This document shows, one piece after another, positions 56,053 through 63,971 of a stretch of DNA of 64,000 nt. This DNA comes from Clostridioides difficile (GTDB taxonomy: Bacteria; Bacillota; Clostridia; Peptostreptococcales; Peptostreptococcaceae), in NCBI RefSeq assembly GCF_001299635.1, contig NZ_JRHN01000031.1:248001-312000 (forward strand), in the 5' to 3' direction. Each line of letters opens with the position of its first letter. Position 1 is the first letter of the stretch. The notes below the pieces were generated by a model that saw only the letters and a list, made by a program, of their open reading frames with translations, ran no database searches and had not been told where the DNA came from. The position numbers and the translations under genes were made by a program.

Positions 56053-57450
56053 GTGAGGATACTTGTAGGTAAAAAGTCTAATAATAAAAAGGTTGTAACA
56101 CTTAGAACCGTTTTTGTAAGATATTTATCTTTATTCTTTGCTATAACCGTTGTCTTAGTATCTATATTGATATTATCATTTCCTATATTATTATCATTAA
56201 ATATAATATTACCTGCTAATTATACGGAAAAACAAATCTATGAAAATAAAGATAAAATTATTTCAAGTAAACAAGTAACTAAAGATTTAATTCCAGATTC
56301 ATGTGAGTATGGAGTGTATACTTTAAATGGCAAAGTAATTTCAGGAACTTTCAATAAAGATGAGTCAAAAGAAGTATGGGATTTAATGCAAGGTTTTGAA
56401 AGAAGGACTATCAAGTCATCAAAAAACTATATCAAATTGTCCAGAGAAAATGAAGTTTGCATAATACGTTATAGTATAGTAGTAGAATTTGTTTCTCCAA
56501 CTTTAAGGACATATTTACCAAAGCCAGAACTATTAGGAATGATTATTTTTAGTATAATATTTCTTATTGAAATTATTATACTATCAAAACTATTTGGCAA
56601 AAAATTAAATGCTGAAATGGAACTTTTAAAAAATACTACAGAAAAAATAGAGCAGCAGGATTTAGATTTTATTGTAGAATCTAGTAAAATTTGTGAAATC
56701 AATAATGTTCTTTTTTCTATGGATAAAATGAAGTCAGCTTTAAAAGATTCTTTAGAAAAACAGTGGATGTTAGAAGAGAATCGTAAGGAACAGATATCTG
56801 CATTAGCACATGATATAAAAACACCATTGACTATTATACATGGAAATACTGATTTATTAATTGAAATAAATGAAAATCCAGAGTTATCAGAGTACATGGA
56901 ATACATAGCAAAAGGTGTCACCCAAATAGAAAAATATATTAATACACTAATAGACATATCAAAAACAGAGGCTGGTTATGTATTAAATAAAGAAGTAATT
57001 AATGTAAGTGAATTTATAGAAGATGTCTTGATTCAAATAGAAGCATTAGCTCGTACACAAAACTTAGATGTTGAGTTTTCTAAACAAGATAATTTGCCTG
57101 AAAGTATAACTATAGATAAAGAATTATTATTTAGAGCCATTATGAATATAATTTCAAATGCTATAGATTATTCACCAAGCCAGAGCAAACTATACATAAG
57201 TGTATCACTAAGTAATAAATACTTAAAATTTGTGGTTACAGATTGTGGAAGTGGTTTTTCTAAAGCAGATTTGTCAAAAGCTACAGAACAATTTTATACA
57301 GGAGATTTAAGTAGAAACTCTAAATCTCATTATGGCATGGGTCTTTATATTGTAAATAATATTGTACAAAAACATAATGGGATTTTAAATATTGAAAACT
57401 CTATAAAAACTGGAGGCGCTATGGTAACAATTGAAATACCAATGATTTAA
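56053..57450 (+). CDS. cprK: Orphan sensor histidine kinase CprK
   Basis: A 465-residue HisKA kinase. Two membrane helices (about 23-50 and 155-178) flank an extracellular domain of about 100 residues. The H-box is SALAHDIKTPLTIIHGN (His near 256), the N-box FRAIMNIISNAIDYSP, and G-boxes DCGSGF and GMGLYIVNNI. There is no response regulator gene beside it; in C. difficile the partner CprR is recalled to be encoded elsewhere. TTG 56041 precedes the strong GGAGGAGG; GTG 56053 is correctly spaced, so it is chosen. It is 120 bases after cprC. Confidence 0.87.
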   Translation: MRILVGKKSNNKKVVTLRTVFVRYLSLFFAITVVLVSILILSFPILLSLNIILPANYTEKQIYENKDKIISSKQVTKDLIPDSCEYGVYTLNGKVISGTFNKDESKEVWDLMQGFERRTIKSSKNYIKLSRENEVCIIRYSIVVEFVSPTLRTYLPKPELLGMIIFSIIFLIEIIILSKLFGKKLNAEMELLKNTTEKIEQQDLDFIVESSKICEINNVLFSMDKMKSALKDSLEKQWMLEENRKEQISALAHDIKTPLTIIHGNTDLLIEINENPELSEYMEYIAKGVTQIEKYINTLIDISKTEAGYVLNKEVINVSEFIEDVLIQIEALARTQNLDVEFSKQDNLPESITIDKELLFRAIMNIISNAIDYSPSQSKLYISVSLSNKYLKFVVTDCGSGFSKADLSKATEQFYTGDLSRNSKSHYGMGLYIVNNIVQKHNGILNIENSIKTGGAMVTIEIPMI

Positions 57451-57458
57451 TAAATAAT

Positions 57459-57522
57459 ATCCATTTTGTAAATACCTAGATTTTGTGGTCTATAGGTATT
57501 TATAAAATGGATAATTTTTTTT
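57459..57522. terminator. Long bidirectional terminator after cprK
   Basis: ATCCATTTT-G-TAAATACCTA pairs with TAGGTATTTATAAAATGGAT, about 20 bp, with a run of eight T after it. It also ends the converging kinase gene. Confidence 0.85.
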
Positions 57523-57527
57523 GAAAT

Positions 57528-58349
57528 TTATATACTAGTTAAATCTGATAAAAAGTTTTCAAACATAACTCCATCATTTCTATCAGTGTCAAATTGAGAT
57601 GTATAATTTATAGTTTTATATATGAAATCTGTTGCTGTATTAACAGCCACTCCTAAGTCGTGTTTATTTACTAACATGCCACAAATGATAGATGTGAATA
57701 TGTCTCCTGTTCCACTATAAGAGCAGTTATTGTATTTAACTGATGTAAAAAATACATGGTCATTATTTCTATCATAGGCTAAATTTAATATATTATCATC
57801 TTCTAATATACCAGTAATAACAACCTTGCTAGGTCCTAAATCAGATACAGCTTTTGCAATATGTATAAGTTCTTCTCTATTATAGTCACTTTTTGTATAG
57901 TCATTTCCAGTTAAAAAACAAGCTTCTGTTAAATTAGGCGTAGTTAAATCTGAATGTTTAACTAATTCTTTGATTTCTTGTCTCATTTCTTCTGTAAAGA
58001 TTGGATACATTACTCCATTATCACCCATAACAGGGTCAACTACGATAAAAGCATTAGGATAATCATTTATAAAATTAGCCACTATTTCGATTTGGTGTTT
58101 TGAACCTAAAAAACCACTATATATACTGTCAAAGTTGACTTTTAAATTTTTCCAAACATTTGAATATCTTACCATTTCATCAGTACAATCTAAAAAAGTA
58201 AATTCAGGATAACCAGTTTGACTTGAAAGTATAGCTGTTGGAAATGGACAACATTGAACCTTTAATGCTGAAAGTATAGGTATAGCAACTGATAATGAAC
58301 ATTTTCCTATTCCAGATAAGTCATTAATTGCTGCGACTTTTTTTTGCAT
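57528..58349 (-). CDS. Pyridoxal/pyridoxamine kinase (PdxK/PdxY-like)
   Basis: A 273-residue ribokinase-fold enzyme that phosphorylates vitamin B6 forms to supply PLP. Seen are the N-terminal AINDLSGIGKCSLSVAIP with the substrate loop, the region SSQTGYPEFTFLD, a DPVMGDNGVMYP motif (near 110) and the catalytic GTGD motif YSGTGDIFTSII (near 222). The minus-strand GGAGGG precedes the ATG. Monocistronic. Confidence 0.88.
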   Translation of the reverse strand: MQKKVAAINDLSGIGKCSLSVAIPILSALKVQCCPFPTAILSSQTGYPEFTFLDCTDEMVRYSNVWKNLKVNFDSIYSGFLGSKHQIEIVANFINDYPNAFIVVDPVMGDNGVMYPIFTEEMRQEIKELVKHSDLTTPNLTEACFLTGNDYTKSDYNREELIHIAKAVSDLGPSKVVITGILEDDNILNLAYDRNNDHVFFTSVKYNNCSYSGTGDIFTSIICGMLVNKHDLGVAVNTATDFIYKTINYTSQFDTDRNDGVMFENFLSDLTSI

Positions 58350-58599
58350 AAAAAACCCTCCATTAGTATGTATTAATTATAATGATGCCAAAATATTTAT
58401 ATACATATATATTACTATAAAAAAAAGAAAAAAGTTGATTATAAAATAAAAAATTGTAAAAAAAACAGTGTATCGATACAATTAATTTTTAATATTGGAC
58501 ATAATAGAATAGAGAATTATTAAATATGAAAATTATTATATGTGACAGAATATTCTTTGTAATTTCATTTGTAAGGTGTACTATTTGGGAGGTGTAGCT

Positions 58600-59754
58600 T
58601 TGAAAATACTGAAAAATAAGAATAAGTACATCAAAGGTATAATGGCATTTGTATTTTTGTCTTTAGCTACTACAGCAGGTGTATTTCTAGTTAATGATTT
58701 AAGTATTAAAAATATGGAAGAAAAAGTCATAGAATCTGCAACTGTTGAAGGTGATGATGTAAAAGACCAATATAAACTATTGCTTGAAAACTTATTTGAT
58801 TACAGAAATAAGGCAATATTAGAGAAAAATGAAAATATTTTAAAAGGTCTTTATGAGACAGATAAAAAGTTTGGTCTTTGGGCTTATGAAAATGAAGTAA
58901 AGAAGATGAAGTATTTAGAGAATTGGTCCAGTAAACAAGGTGTAAAATTTAAGGACATAAAAACAAGGGTTAAGGTTAAAAAGATAAAGGAAAAAGAAAA
59001 AGACCTATATGGTATAATCTGCTCTGTATCGACTGAGTATAAATATTCATATGAAAATCAAAAGGACAAAGAAAATGTCTTTAGAATAGGTACATATCAT
59101 TATCTAAATGTAAAAATTATGGATAATCAGTATGTCATAACTAAAGAGTGGTATACAGATCCTTTTGCAGATTCTTTAAATTTAGAAAACATAAAATCTG
59201 ATGATATAAGAAACTATATTGGTCAACAAAATGGTGTAGAGTTACAACTTACAGATGAGCAAAAAAAGGCTATAGATTATGCACACAAATACTGTGGAGC
59301 AGCAGCTGATGAGGAACATGGTATGAAATTTAATCCAAACTATAGAGATTATAATCCAGAAGGTGGAGATTGCGCAAATTTTGCATCACAGATAATGTTT
59401 GAAAGTGGAAGGTTTAAGAAGAACTCAATTTGGAATTATAGTGAAAGAGCAGGTACAAAAGCATGGGTAAATGCACAAGCCTTTAAAAATTATTCTCTTT
59501 ATAGTGGAAGAGGTTCATTAATAGCAAAAGGCTCCTATGAAGAAGTTTATAAACAGGCTTATAATCTACGTCCAGGGGATTTTGTCGGATATGAGAAAAA
59601 AGGCAGAATAACACATGTTTCAACAGTAACAGGATTAGATTCAAGAGGATATCCTTTGGTAACATGTCATAATACTGATAGAATGCTGGTTCCATGGGAT
59701 TTAGGTTGGAGTGATAAGTCCATAAGATTCCATATAATAAAAATAAATTATTAA
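58600..59754 (+). CDS. Exported amidase-domain protein (Amidase_6)
   Basis: About 384 residues with an N-terminal membrane anchor or signal (about 12-30) and a C-terminal Amidase_6-type domain of the NlpC/P60-like fold. The likely catalytic cysteine is in EGGDCANFASQI (near 265), the His in RITHVSTVTG (near 346) and the polar residue in CHNTDRMLVPWD (near 362). The central 150 residues form an unrecognised spacer. Such proteins are thought to cut peptide bonds in the cell wall or peptides outside. GTG 58576 is in frame, but GGGAGGT fits TTG 58600. Confidence 0.82.
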   Translation: MKILKNKNKYIKGIMAFVFLSLATTAGVFLVNDLSIKNMEEKVIESATVEGDDVKDQYKLLLENLFDYRNKAILEKNENILKGLYETDKKFGLWAYENEVKKMKYLENWSSKQGVKFKDIKTRVKVKKIKEKEKDLYGIICSVSTEYKYSYENQKDKENVFRIGTYHYLNVKIMDNQYVITKEWYTDPFADSLNLENIKSDDIRNYIGQQNGVELQLTDEQKKAIDYAHKYCGAAADEEHGMKFNPNYRDYNPEGGDCANFASQIMFESGRFKKNSIWNYSERAGTKAWVNAQAFKNYSLYSGRGSLIAKGSYEEVYKQAYNLRPGDFVGYEKKGRITHVSTVTGLDSRGYPLVTCHNTDRMLVPWDLGWSDKSIRFHIIKINY

Positions 59755-59847
59755 AAATCTATAAAGAAAAATAAAGTATAAAAGAGAATAATGGCTTAAT
59801 ATTATAAAGTAAAAAAAATGATTATTAATGTATAAAAATAATAATAA

Positions 59848-59876
59848 TTGACAAACATAGCTATATATGATAGAGT
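59848..59876 (+). promoter_or_regulatory. Promoter for the cold-shock gene
   Basis: TTGACA (59848-59853) is a perfect -35; TAGAGT (59871-59876), preceded by TGA, is the -10 at 17 bp. The leader to the start codon is about 55 bases. Confidence 0.6.
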
Positions 59877-59936
59877 AGTACTAAGGTTACAGAAAAGAGT
59901 AGCTAAATAATTGTGTTTTTTTAGGAGGATTTATTA

Positions 59937-60137
59937 ATGAAAACTGGTGTAGTTAAATGGTTTAACAATGAAAAAGGATTTGGATTTATATCTGTAGAAG
60001 GTGAAGGAGATGTTTTCGTACATTTCTCAGCTATAACTGGAGACGGATACAAAACATTAGAAGAAGGACAAAGTGTTGAATTCGAAGTAGTAGATGGAGC
60101 TAAAGGTCCTCAAGCTGCTAACGTAGTTAGATTATAA
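59937..60137 (+). CDS. Cold-shock protein (CspA family)
   Basis: A 66-residue single cold-shock domain. The nucleic-acid-binding motifs are [12 protein letters not shown] (RNP1) and DVFVHFSAI (RNP2). These proteins bind single-stranded RNA and keep it unfolded. The promoter and leader are simple and a good terminator follows. A name such as cspA would clash with the germination protease of that name, so none is given. Confidence 0.96.
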   Translation: MKTGVVKWFNNEKGFGFISVEGEGDVFVHFSAITGDGYKTLEEGQSVEFEVVDGAKGPQAANVVRL

Positions 60138-60178
60138 TTAAAAATTCATATATATTAGTGTTCTAGTAATATGAGAGA

Positions 60179-60208
60179 TAAGCCGCTAATCATTTAGCGG
60201 TTTTTTCA
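60179..60208 (+). terminator. Intrinsic terminator after the cold-shock gene
   Basis: CCGCTAA pairs with TTAGCGG across TCAT, followed by six T. Confidence 0.9.
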
Positions 60209-60560
60209 TTTTTTGTAAATAAAATAAATTGCAAAATAAATTAAATTTATTAAAATAAAAGCATTAATAATAAGATAAATATGTTAAAATTGATATTGTA
60301 GAGTAAATTTATTATGGCTAAGTTTAAGTCAATTGATTTTTAGTTAATTTTGCTAAAAAGAGAATAAGTGATACTGATAGACCATATAAAAATATTAATA
60401 AAGCATAAACAAGATTAAAATGACCAAAGGAAAAACGCTTGTTACAGCGTATAGTATTTAAGAATACTTAGAAAATAAGAAAGGAGAAAGTTACTGCAAA
60501 AAAGTAACATTATAAATATTCAATAATATTTATAAGTTTTCAGTAACGGTGGGTAGTGTA
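60209..60560 (+). ncRNA. Structured leader or small RNA before the CBS gene
   Basis: About 350 bases without a gene. Four short hairpins are strung together just before the CBS gene: ACGCT/AGCGT (60434-60449), AGTATT/AATACT (60455-60470), GTTACT/AGTAAC (60490-60508) and TTATAAATATT/AATATTTATAA (60510-60536). None matches a riboswitch class that I know. Whether it is a leader, an sRNA or chance AT pairing is open. Confidence 0.3.
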
Positions 60561-60989
60561 ATGAACATATTATTCTTTCTAACACCAAAAAGTGAAGTGG
60601 CATATATATATGAAGACTACACTATAAGGCAAGCCCTAGAAAAAATGGAATATCACAAATACTCTGCAATTCCAATAATAAGTAAGGATGGTAAATACAT
60701 TGGGACTATAACAGAAGGTGATTTTTTATGGACATTAAAAAACGACTTAAATCTGGACTTAAAAGGATTGGAAGATGTTCCTGTGACAGATATTAATAGA
60801 AAAATGGATAATTCTCCTGTTTCCATCAATGCAGATATAGAAGATTTAGTTATAAAATCTTTAAATCAAAATTTTATTCCTGTTATAGATGACCAAGATA
60901 CATTTATTGGGATAATAAAAAGAAGAGATGTTATAGGTTATTGTTATGAGATAATACGAGGATATAAAAATCTAGCTAATGATAATTAA
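60561..60989 (+). CDS. CBS-pair domain protein
   Basis: A 142-residue protein consisting of little more than two CBS domains: SEVAYIYEDYTIRQALEKM with AIPIISKDGKYIGTITEGDFLW (about 12-60), and PVSINADIEDLVIKSLN with FIPVIDDQDTFIGIIKRRDVI (about 90-132). CBS pairs bind adenosine nucleotides and act as energy or second-messenger sensors. No catalytic domain is attached, so its partner is unknown. GGTGGG fits ATG 60561 rather than GTG 60549. A structured leader precedes it. Confidence 0.85.
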   Translation: MNILFFLTPKSEVAYIYEDYTIRQALEKMEYHKYSAIPIISKDGKYIGTITEGDFLWTLKNDLNLDLKGLEDVPVTDINRKMDNSPVSINADIEDLVIKSLNQNFIPVIDDQDTFIGIIKRRDVIGYCYEIIRGYKNLANDN

Positions 60990-61073
60990 AAATCTTATTG
61001 AAATTTTTTAAGCTAAGTTCTTTATAATAAAAGAATAAAAATCTGAAATTAAAAATTAAAATTTTAATATAAG

Positions 61074-61117
61074 AAGCTGTCTTTTACAATAAAAATTGTG
61101 AAAAGACAGCTTTTTTT
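61074..61117 (+). terminator. Intrinsic terminator after the CBS gene
   Basis: AAGCTGTCTTTT pairs with AAAAGACAGCTT and the loop can extend with CAAT/ATTG, then a run of seven T. Confidence 0.88.
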
Positions 61118-61133
61118 ATACGCCGTTTTACGA

Positions 61134-61889
61134 TTAATCGTTGTATTTTACAAGGTTTCCATATTTAGCATTAAGAGCATTTATTTTATTTCCATAAACC
61201 TCATTTTGCTTTTGGTATAATAAACTTTTTTCAACTTCAGCTTTAGCTTCATCAAATGAAGATTCTGTGCTTTCTTGAAGGTCTTCTAATTTTATTATGT
61301 GATATCCAAATTGAGTCTTAACTGGCTCACTTACTTCACCTTTAGCCATAGAGAATACAGCTTCTTCAAATTCAGGAACCATTTGTCCTCTACCGAATGT
61401 TCCTAAATCACCACCCATGTCTTTAGATGGACAAGAAGAATGTTTAACAGCTGCATCTTCAAAAGATATTTCTTCTGATTTTATTTGAGCAAGTATTTCT
61501 TTAGCTTTTTCATCACTATCTACTAATATATGTTTAGCAGTTGCACTTTCTGGCTTAGAGAAAGAACTCTTGTTAGCTTCGAAAAATTCTACTTTTTCAT
61601 CTTCTGTCACATTAACACTAGATAAAACTTTATTTATAGCAAATTGCTTTAATACATTTTCTTCTATCTTTTTCATTTCTGACTTGAATATTTCTTCTTC
61701 ATTTAATTTTTCGTCTTTAGCATCTAATAAGAATAATTCTTGGTTTACTAAATCATTTAATAAGTGCTTTTTACCTTCTTCAGTTTTAAATTGCATAGCT
61801 TGATAAGGGTCTAATGATTTTAATGCATTTTCAATATCAATATTAGTTATTTCTTTTTCTCCAACTGTTGCTAAAACTTTTTTTTCCAT
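61134..61889 (-). CDS. Parvulin-type peptidyl-prolyl cis-trans isomerase, no signal peptide
   Basis: A 251-residue PpiC/PrsA-like isomerase. The N-terminal SurA/trigger-like helical part (1-110) is followed by the parvulin domain (about 115-205) with TAKHILVDS, GGDLGTFGRGQMVPEFEEAVF and TQFGYHIIKLED. Unlike PrsA it lacks a signal peptide and lipobox. The frame extends to 61988 and would add a hydrophobic stretch, but AAGGAG fits the ATG at 61889 and the text before it is AT-noise-like. It probably helps protein folding in the cytoplasm. Confidence 0.88.
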   Translation of the reverse strand: MEKKVLATVGEKEITNIDIENALKSLDPYQAMQFKTEEGKKHLLNDLVNQELFLLDAKDEKLNEEEIFKSEMKKIEENVLKQFAINKVLSSVNVTEDEKVEFFEANKSSFSKPESATAKHILVDSDEKAKEILAQIKSEEISFEDAAVKHSSCPSKDMGGDLGTFGRGQMVPEFEEAVFSMAKGEVSEPVKTQFGYHIIKLEDLQESTESSFDEAKAEVEKSLLYQKQNEVYGNKINALNAKYGNLVKYND

Positions 61890-62010
61890 AATAGTTAACT
61901 CCTTTATAGTGTATTTCATTATTAATATAAAAACTACCATCTTAAATAATATCAGAAAACAATGTAGATGTCTAATATTTAAAGTCATATTAAGTCAAAT
62001 AGAATTAAAT

Positions 62011-62427
62011 TTAGTAGAACAAAGTTATTACAATCAATAAAAGTGAGCTCATAATACCTACCACACCCTCTTCATGTTTAAATTTAAGTGTTTTTACCAT
62101 TGAGTAATAAAAATATATCCCAGTAAAAATTATCTTTAAATATAGGAAAGATAAACTCTTTGGATATATTAAAAAGCTAAAAAGAGTAAATATAAAAGCA
62201 AGTAGAGTACTTATCCTGTAAAAGAAATCTATTTGTGTAATGTCTTTATATTTTATCATAAACACTGAATATAAAATGATGAAACCAATTGCGACAATTG
62301 CATATACGGTAAATAATATGTTTTCAATAGTTCCATTTGAAATTACTATCCACTTATACCACATAATTGGCCAAAAAAATAATGCTAAGAACTTAAAATA
62401 ATTATCAAACAACTTTTCTTTATACAT
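62011..62427 (-). CDS. Small membrane protein of unknown function
   Basis: A 138-residue protein with four to five predicted helices (LALFFWPIMWYKWIV, LFTVYAIVAIGFIILYSVFMI, FYRISTLLAFIFTLFSFLIY, ILVITLFY-like end). I do not recognise the family. The ribosome-binding site AAAGG is about 11 bases from the ATG, rather far. It lies between the parvulin and the phage-type regulators. Confidence 0.6.
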   Translation of the reverse strand: MYKEKLFDNYFKFLALFFWPIMWYKWIVISNGTIENILFTVYAIVAIGFIILYSVFMIKYKDITQIDFFYRISTLLAFIFTLFSFLIYPKSLSFLYLKIIFTGIYFYYSMVKTLKFKHEEGVVGIMSSLLLIVITLFY

Positions 62428-62590
62428 TCATCAAACAACCTTTCTTAACAAAAGCATATATTTGTTTTTAGAATTTTAAATAATGTAATACCATTATTAT
62501 ATATTAATATTGAATTTATAGAAACCAAAATTTGTTAAAATAAATATATAGATTTTACTGTTAGATTAATTGAAATTGCTATTATTTTTA

Positions 62591-63097
62591 TTATGAAATT
62601 GGATCAAATATGTAGAAATATGGCAAGTTGGTTAATATTAGATATTTATTGCTTCCAAGTGATAAAGACTGTTTTTTTAATGATAGGAATTCCAATCTTT
62701 TTTGAAAAAAATTAATATCTACATTAAATATATCTGCCATTTCGTAAACGCAAGTGATGCCAGAATTAATTATGTTTATTATATCTTCCTCAGTAATTAA
62801 GAATTCACAGGCCCATTTTAAGGCCTTATTTTCACATTTATCTATAACGATTTTTGTATAATAATCGTTATAAGAAGATACATAGTATCCAAAGCTAGTG
62901 AAATGATGACCAAGCTCCTCAGCTAAGATAGATGTAAGTTTTTTTGTATTTTGTTTTAAATTACTGAGTAATGATATGATTTTCATACCATGTTTATTTA
63001 TATAGAGCCCTTCTAAATCACCTGCAATATAAGTGGTATAATGAATTATTATCTCTTCTTGAGACGCTAATTCAAAGAGCTTATCCAAATTATTCAT
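62591..63097 (-). CDS. ImmA/IrrE-like putative metallopeptidase
   Basis: A 168-residue protein of the ImmA/IrrE type found beside phage and ICE repressors, where it cleaves or removes the repressor. The metal motif reads AEELGHHF: the first His of HExxH is replaced by Glu, while the second His is present; WACEFLI supplies the distal acidic residue. Several phage-type homologues share this EELGH form as I recall. A helix-turn-helix-like stretch follows (about 120-150). AGGGGG precedes the minus-strand ATG. It is downstream of the XRE repressor gene, 80 bases away. Confidence 0.75.
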   Translation of the reverse strand: MNNLDKLFELASQEEIIIHYTTYIAGDLEGLYINKHGMKIISLLSNLKQNTKKLTSILAEELGHHFTSFGYYVSSYNDYYTKIVIDKCENKALKWACEFLITEEDIINIINSGITCVYEMADIFNVDINFFQKRLEFLSLKKQSLSLGSNKYLILTNLPYFYIFDPIS

Positions 63098-63178
63098 AAA
63101 AATCCCCCTAAAATAGAATGTATGTTTGCTTTAAAATTATATTAAAAGAGCAGAAAAATAGACTGCTCATCATGTGGT

Positions 63179-63499
63179 TTATTTTTTTTTATATTTATTT
63201 AGTAAAAATTCTATATACTCATTAAGTTGTTCTTGTGCTTCTTCAGGTAATTCTTCATGTGGATTTTTTCTATGTGCAGCTACTGTATCAATATTTTCCT
63301 TAACTAAGGTTCTTCCAAGAAGGTAATCAACTGACACATTAAACACATCAGCTAATTTATTTAAAATATGTTCATCAGGAAATCTGTTTTCTGTTTCATA
63401 GTATCCTAAGACTCTCTGAGAAACTCCTACTTTTTCGCCAAGTTCTCTTTGAGTCAATCCAAATTCCTTTCTAAGTTCTCGTAATCTTTTGGCAAACAT
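63179..63499 (-). CDS. XRE-family repressor
   Basis: A 106-residue regulator with an N-terminal HTH_3 domain (RLRELRKEFGLTQRELGEKV, then SQRVLGYYETENRFP; about 4-58) and a short C-terminal region rich in Glu. It looks like a phage-type repressor paired with the ImmA-like gene after it. AAGGTGG precedes the start. Operator A overlaps its -10 box, so it is likely to be autoregulated. Confidence 0.88.
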   Translation of the reverse strand: MFAKRLRELRKEFGLTQRELGEKVGVSQRVLGYYETENRFPDEHILNKLADVFNVSVDYLLGRTLVKENIDTVAAHRKNPHEELPEEAQEQLNEYIEFLLNKYKKK

Positions 63500-63521
63500 T
63501 ATAACACCACCTTATGTATAG

Positions 63522-63550
63522 ATTATAACAAATTGTTCTAAAAAATAAAA
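63522..63550 (-). promoter_or_regulatory. XRE repressor promoter with operator A
   Basis: On the minus strand TGTTATAAT is an extended -10 (TATAAT at 63522-63527). Operator A (63524-63540, TATAACAA-A-TTGTTCTA) overlaps it. Confidence 0.5.
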
Positions 63551-63589
63551 CTATGAAAGCATAAAAAGAATGTTTTTTTCTAAAATCTA

Positions 63590-63618
63590 TTGATAAAGAA
63601 CAAATAATTCTATATAAT
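63590..63618 (+). promoter_or_regulatory. Divergent XRE promoter with operator B
   Basis: TTGATA (63590-63595) and TATAAT (63613-63618) are 17 bp apart. Operator B (AGAACAAATAATTCT, 63597-63611) fills the spacer. Confidence 0.7.
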
Positions 63619-63628
63619 GTGAATATGG

Positions 63629-63645
63629 AAGAACAAAATATTCTT
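63629..63645 (+). promoter_or_regulatory. Operator C
   Basis: AAGAACAAAATATTCTT, a near-perfect dyad like operators A, B and D, centred 33 bp (about three turns) from operator B and at the start of the transcript. Confidence 0.6.
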
Positions 63646-63669
63646 AATAGTGATGGAGGTATGAAGATT

Positions 63670-63861
63670 ATGTTTAAAAACAATTTGAAATATTATAGAA
63701 AATGTAAAGGTATGACACAAATTCAACTTGCTAAAAAGGCAGGAATTACAAATGACTATATATCTCAAATAGAAAGAGGTATAAAAAATCCTGGACTTCT
63801 TATGGCTAAGAAAATTTCTAATATTTTAGAACAAAATATAGATGAAGTTTTTTTTATATAG
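63670..63861 (+). CDS. Small XRE-family regulator (Cro-like)
   Basis: A 63-residue protein that is nearly only an HTH_3 domain (NLKYYRKCKGMTQIQLAKKA, then ISQIERGIKNPGLLMAKKI). It is transcribed away from the repressor, as a Cro or activator gene would be. The frame is open to 63619, but GGAGGT at 63655-63660 fits the ATG at 63670. Operators B and C lie in its promoter and D directly after it. Confidence 0.85.
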   Translation: MFKNNLKYYRKCKGMTQIQLAKKAGITNDYISQIERGIKNPGLLMAKKISNILEQNIDEVFFI

Positions 63862-63865
63862 TTAT

Positions 63866-63880
63866 AGAACAAAATGTTCT
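63866..63880 (+). promoter_or_regulatory. Operator D, perfect AGAACA-N3-TGTTCT
   Basis: This is the best copy of the dyad, five bases after the small XRE gene and about 90 bases before the next start codon. It likely controls the genes that begin at 63972. Confidence 0.6.
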
Positions 63881-63971
63881 TGAATGTTATAAGATTAGTA
63901 AAAAAGATATACAGTAAAGGGATTATTGCAAATTAGAAGTTAATAATAAGCTTATAAAAAGGAGAAATACT

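Noticed and set aside
60430-60560. T-box or c-di-GMP riboswitch before the CBS gene
   Set aside because: No T-box sequence (the GGTGG...ACCGCG element is absent) and no c-di-GMP aptamer core was seen.
61890-61988. Longer parvulin start with a hydrophobic segment resembling a signal
   Set aside because: AAGGAG is placed for the ATG at 61889, and the upstream residues do not resemble a real lipoprotein signal.
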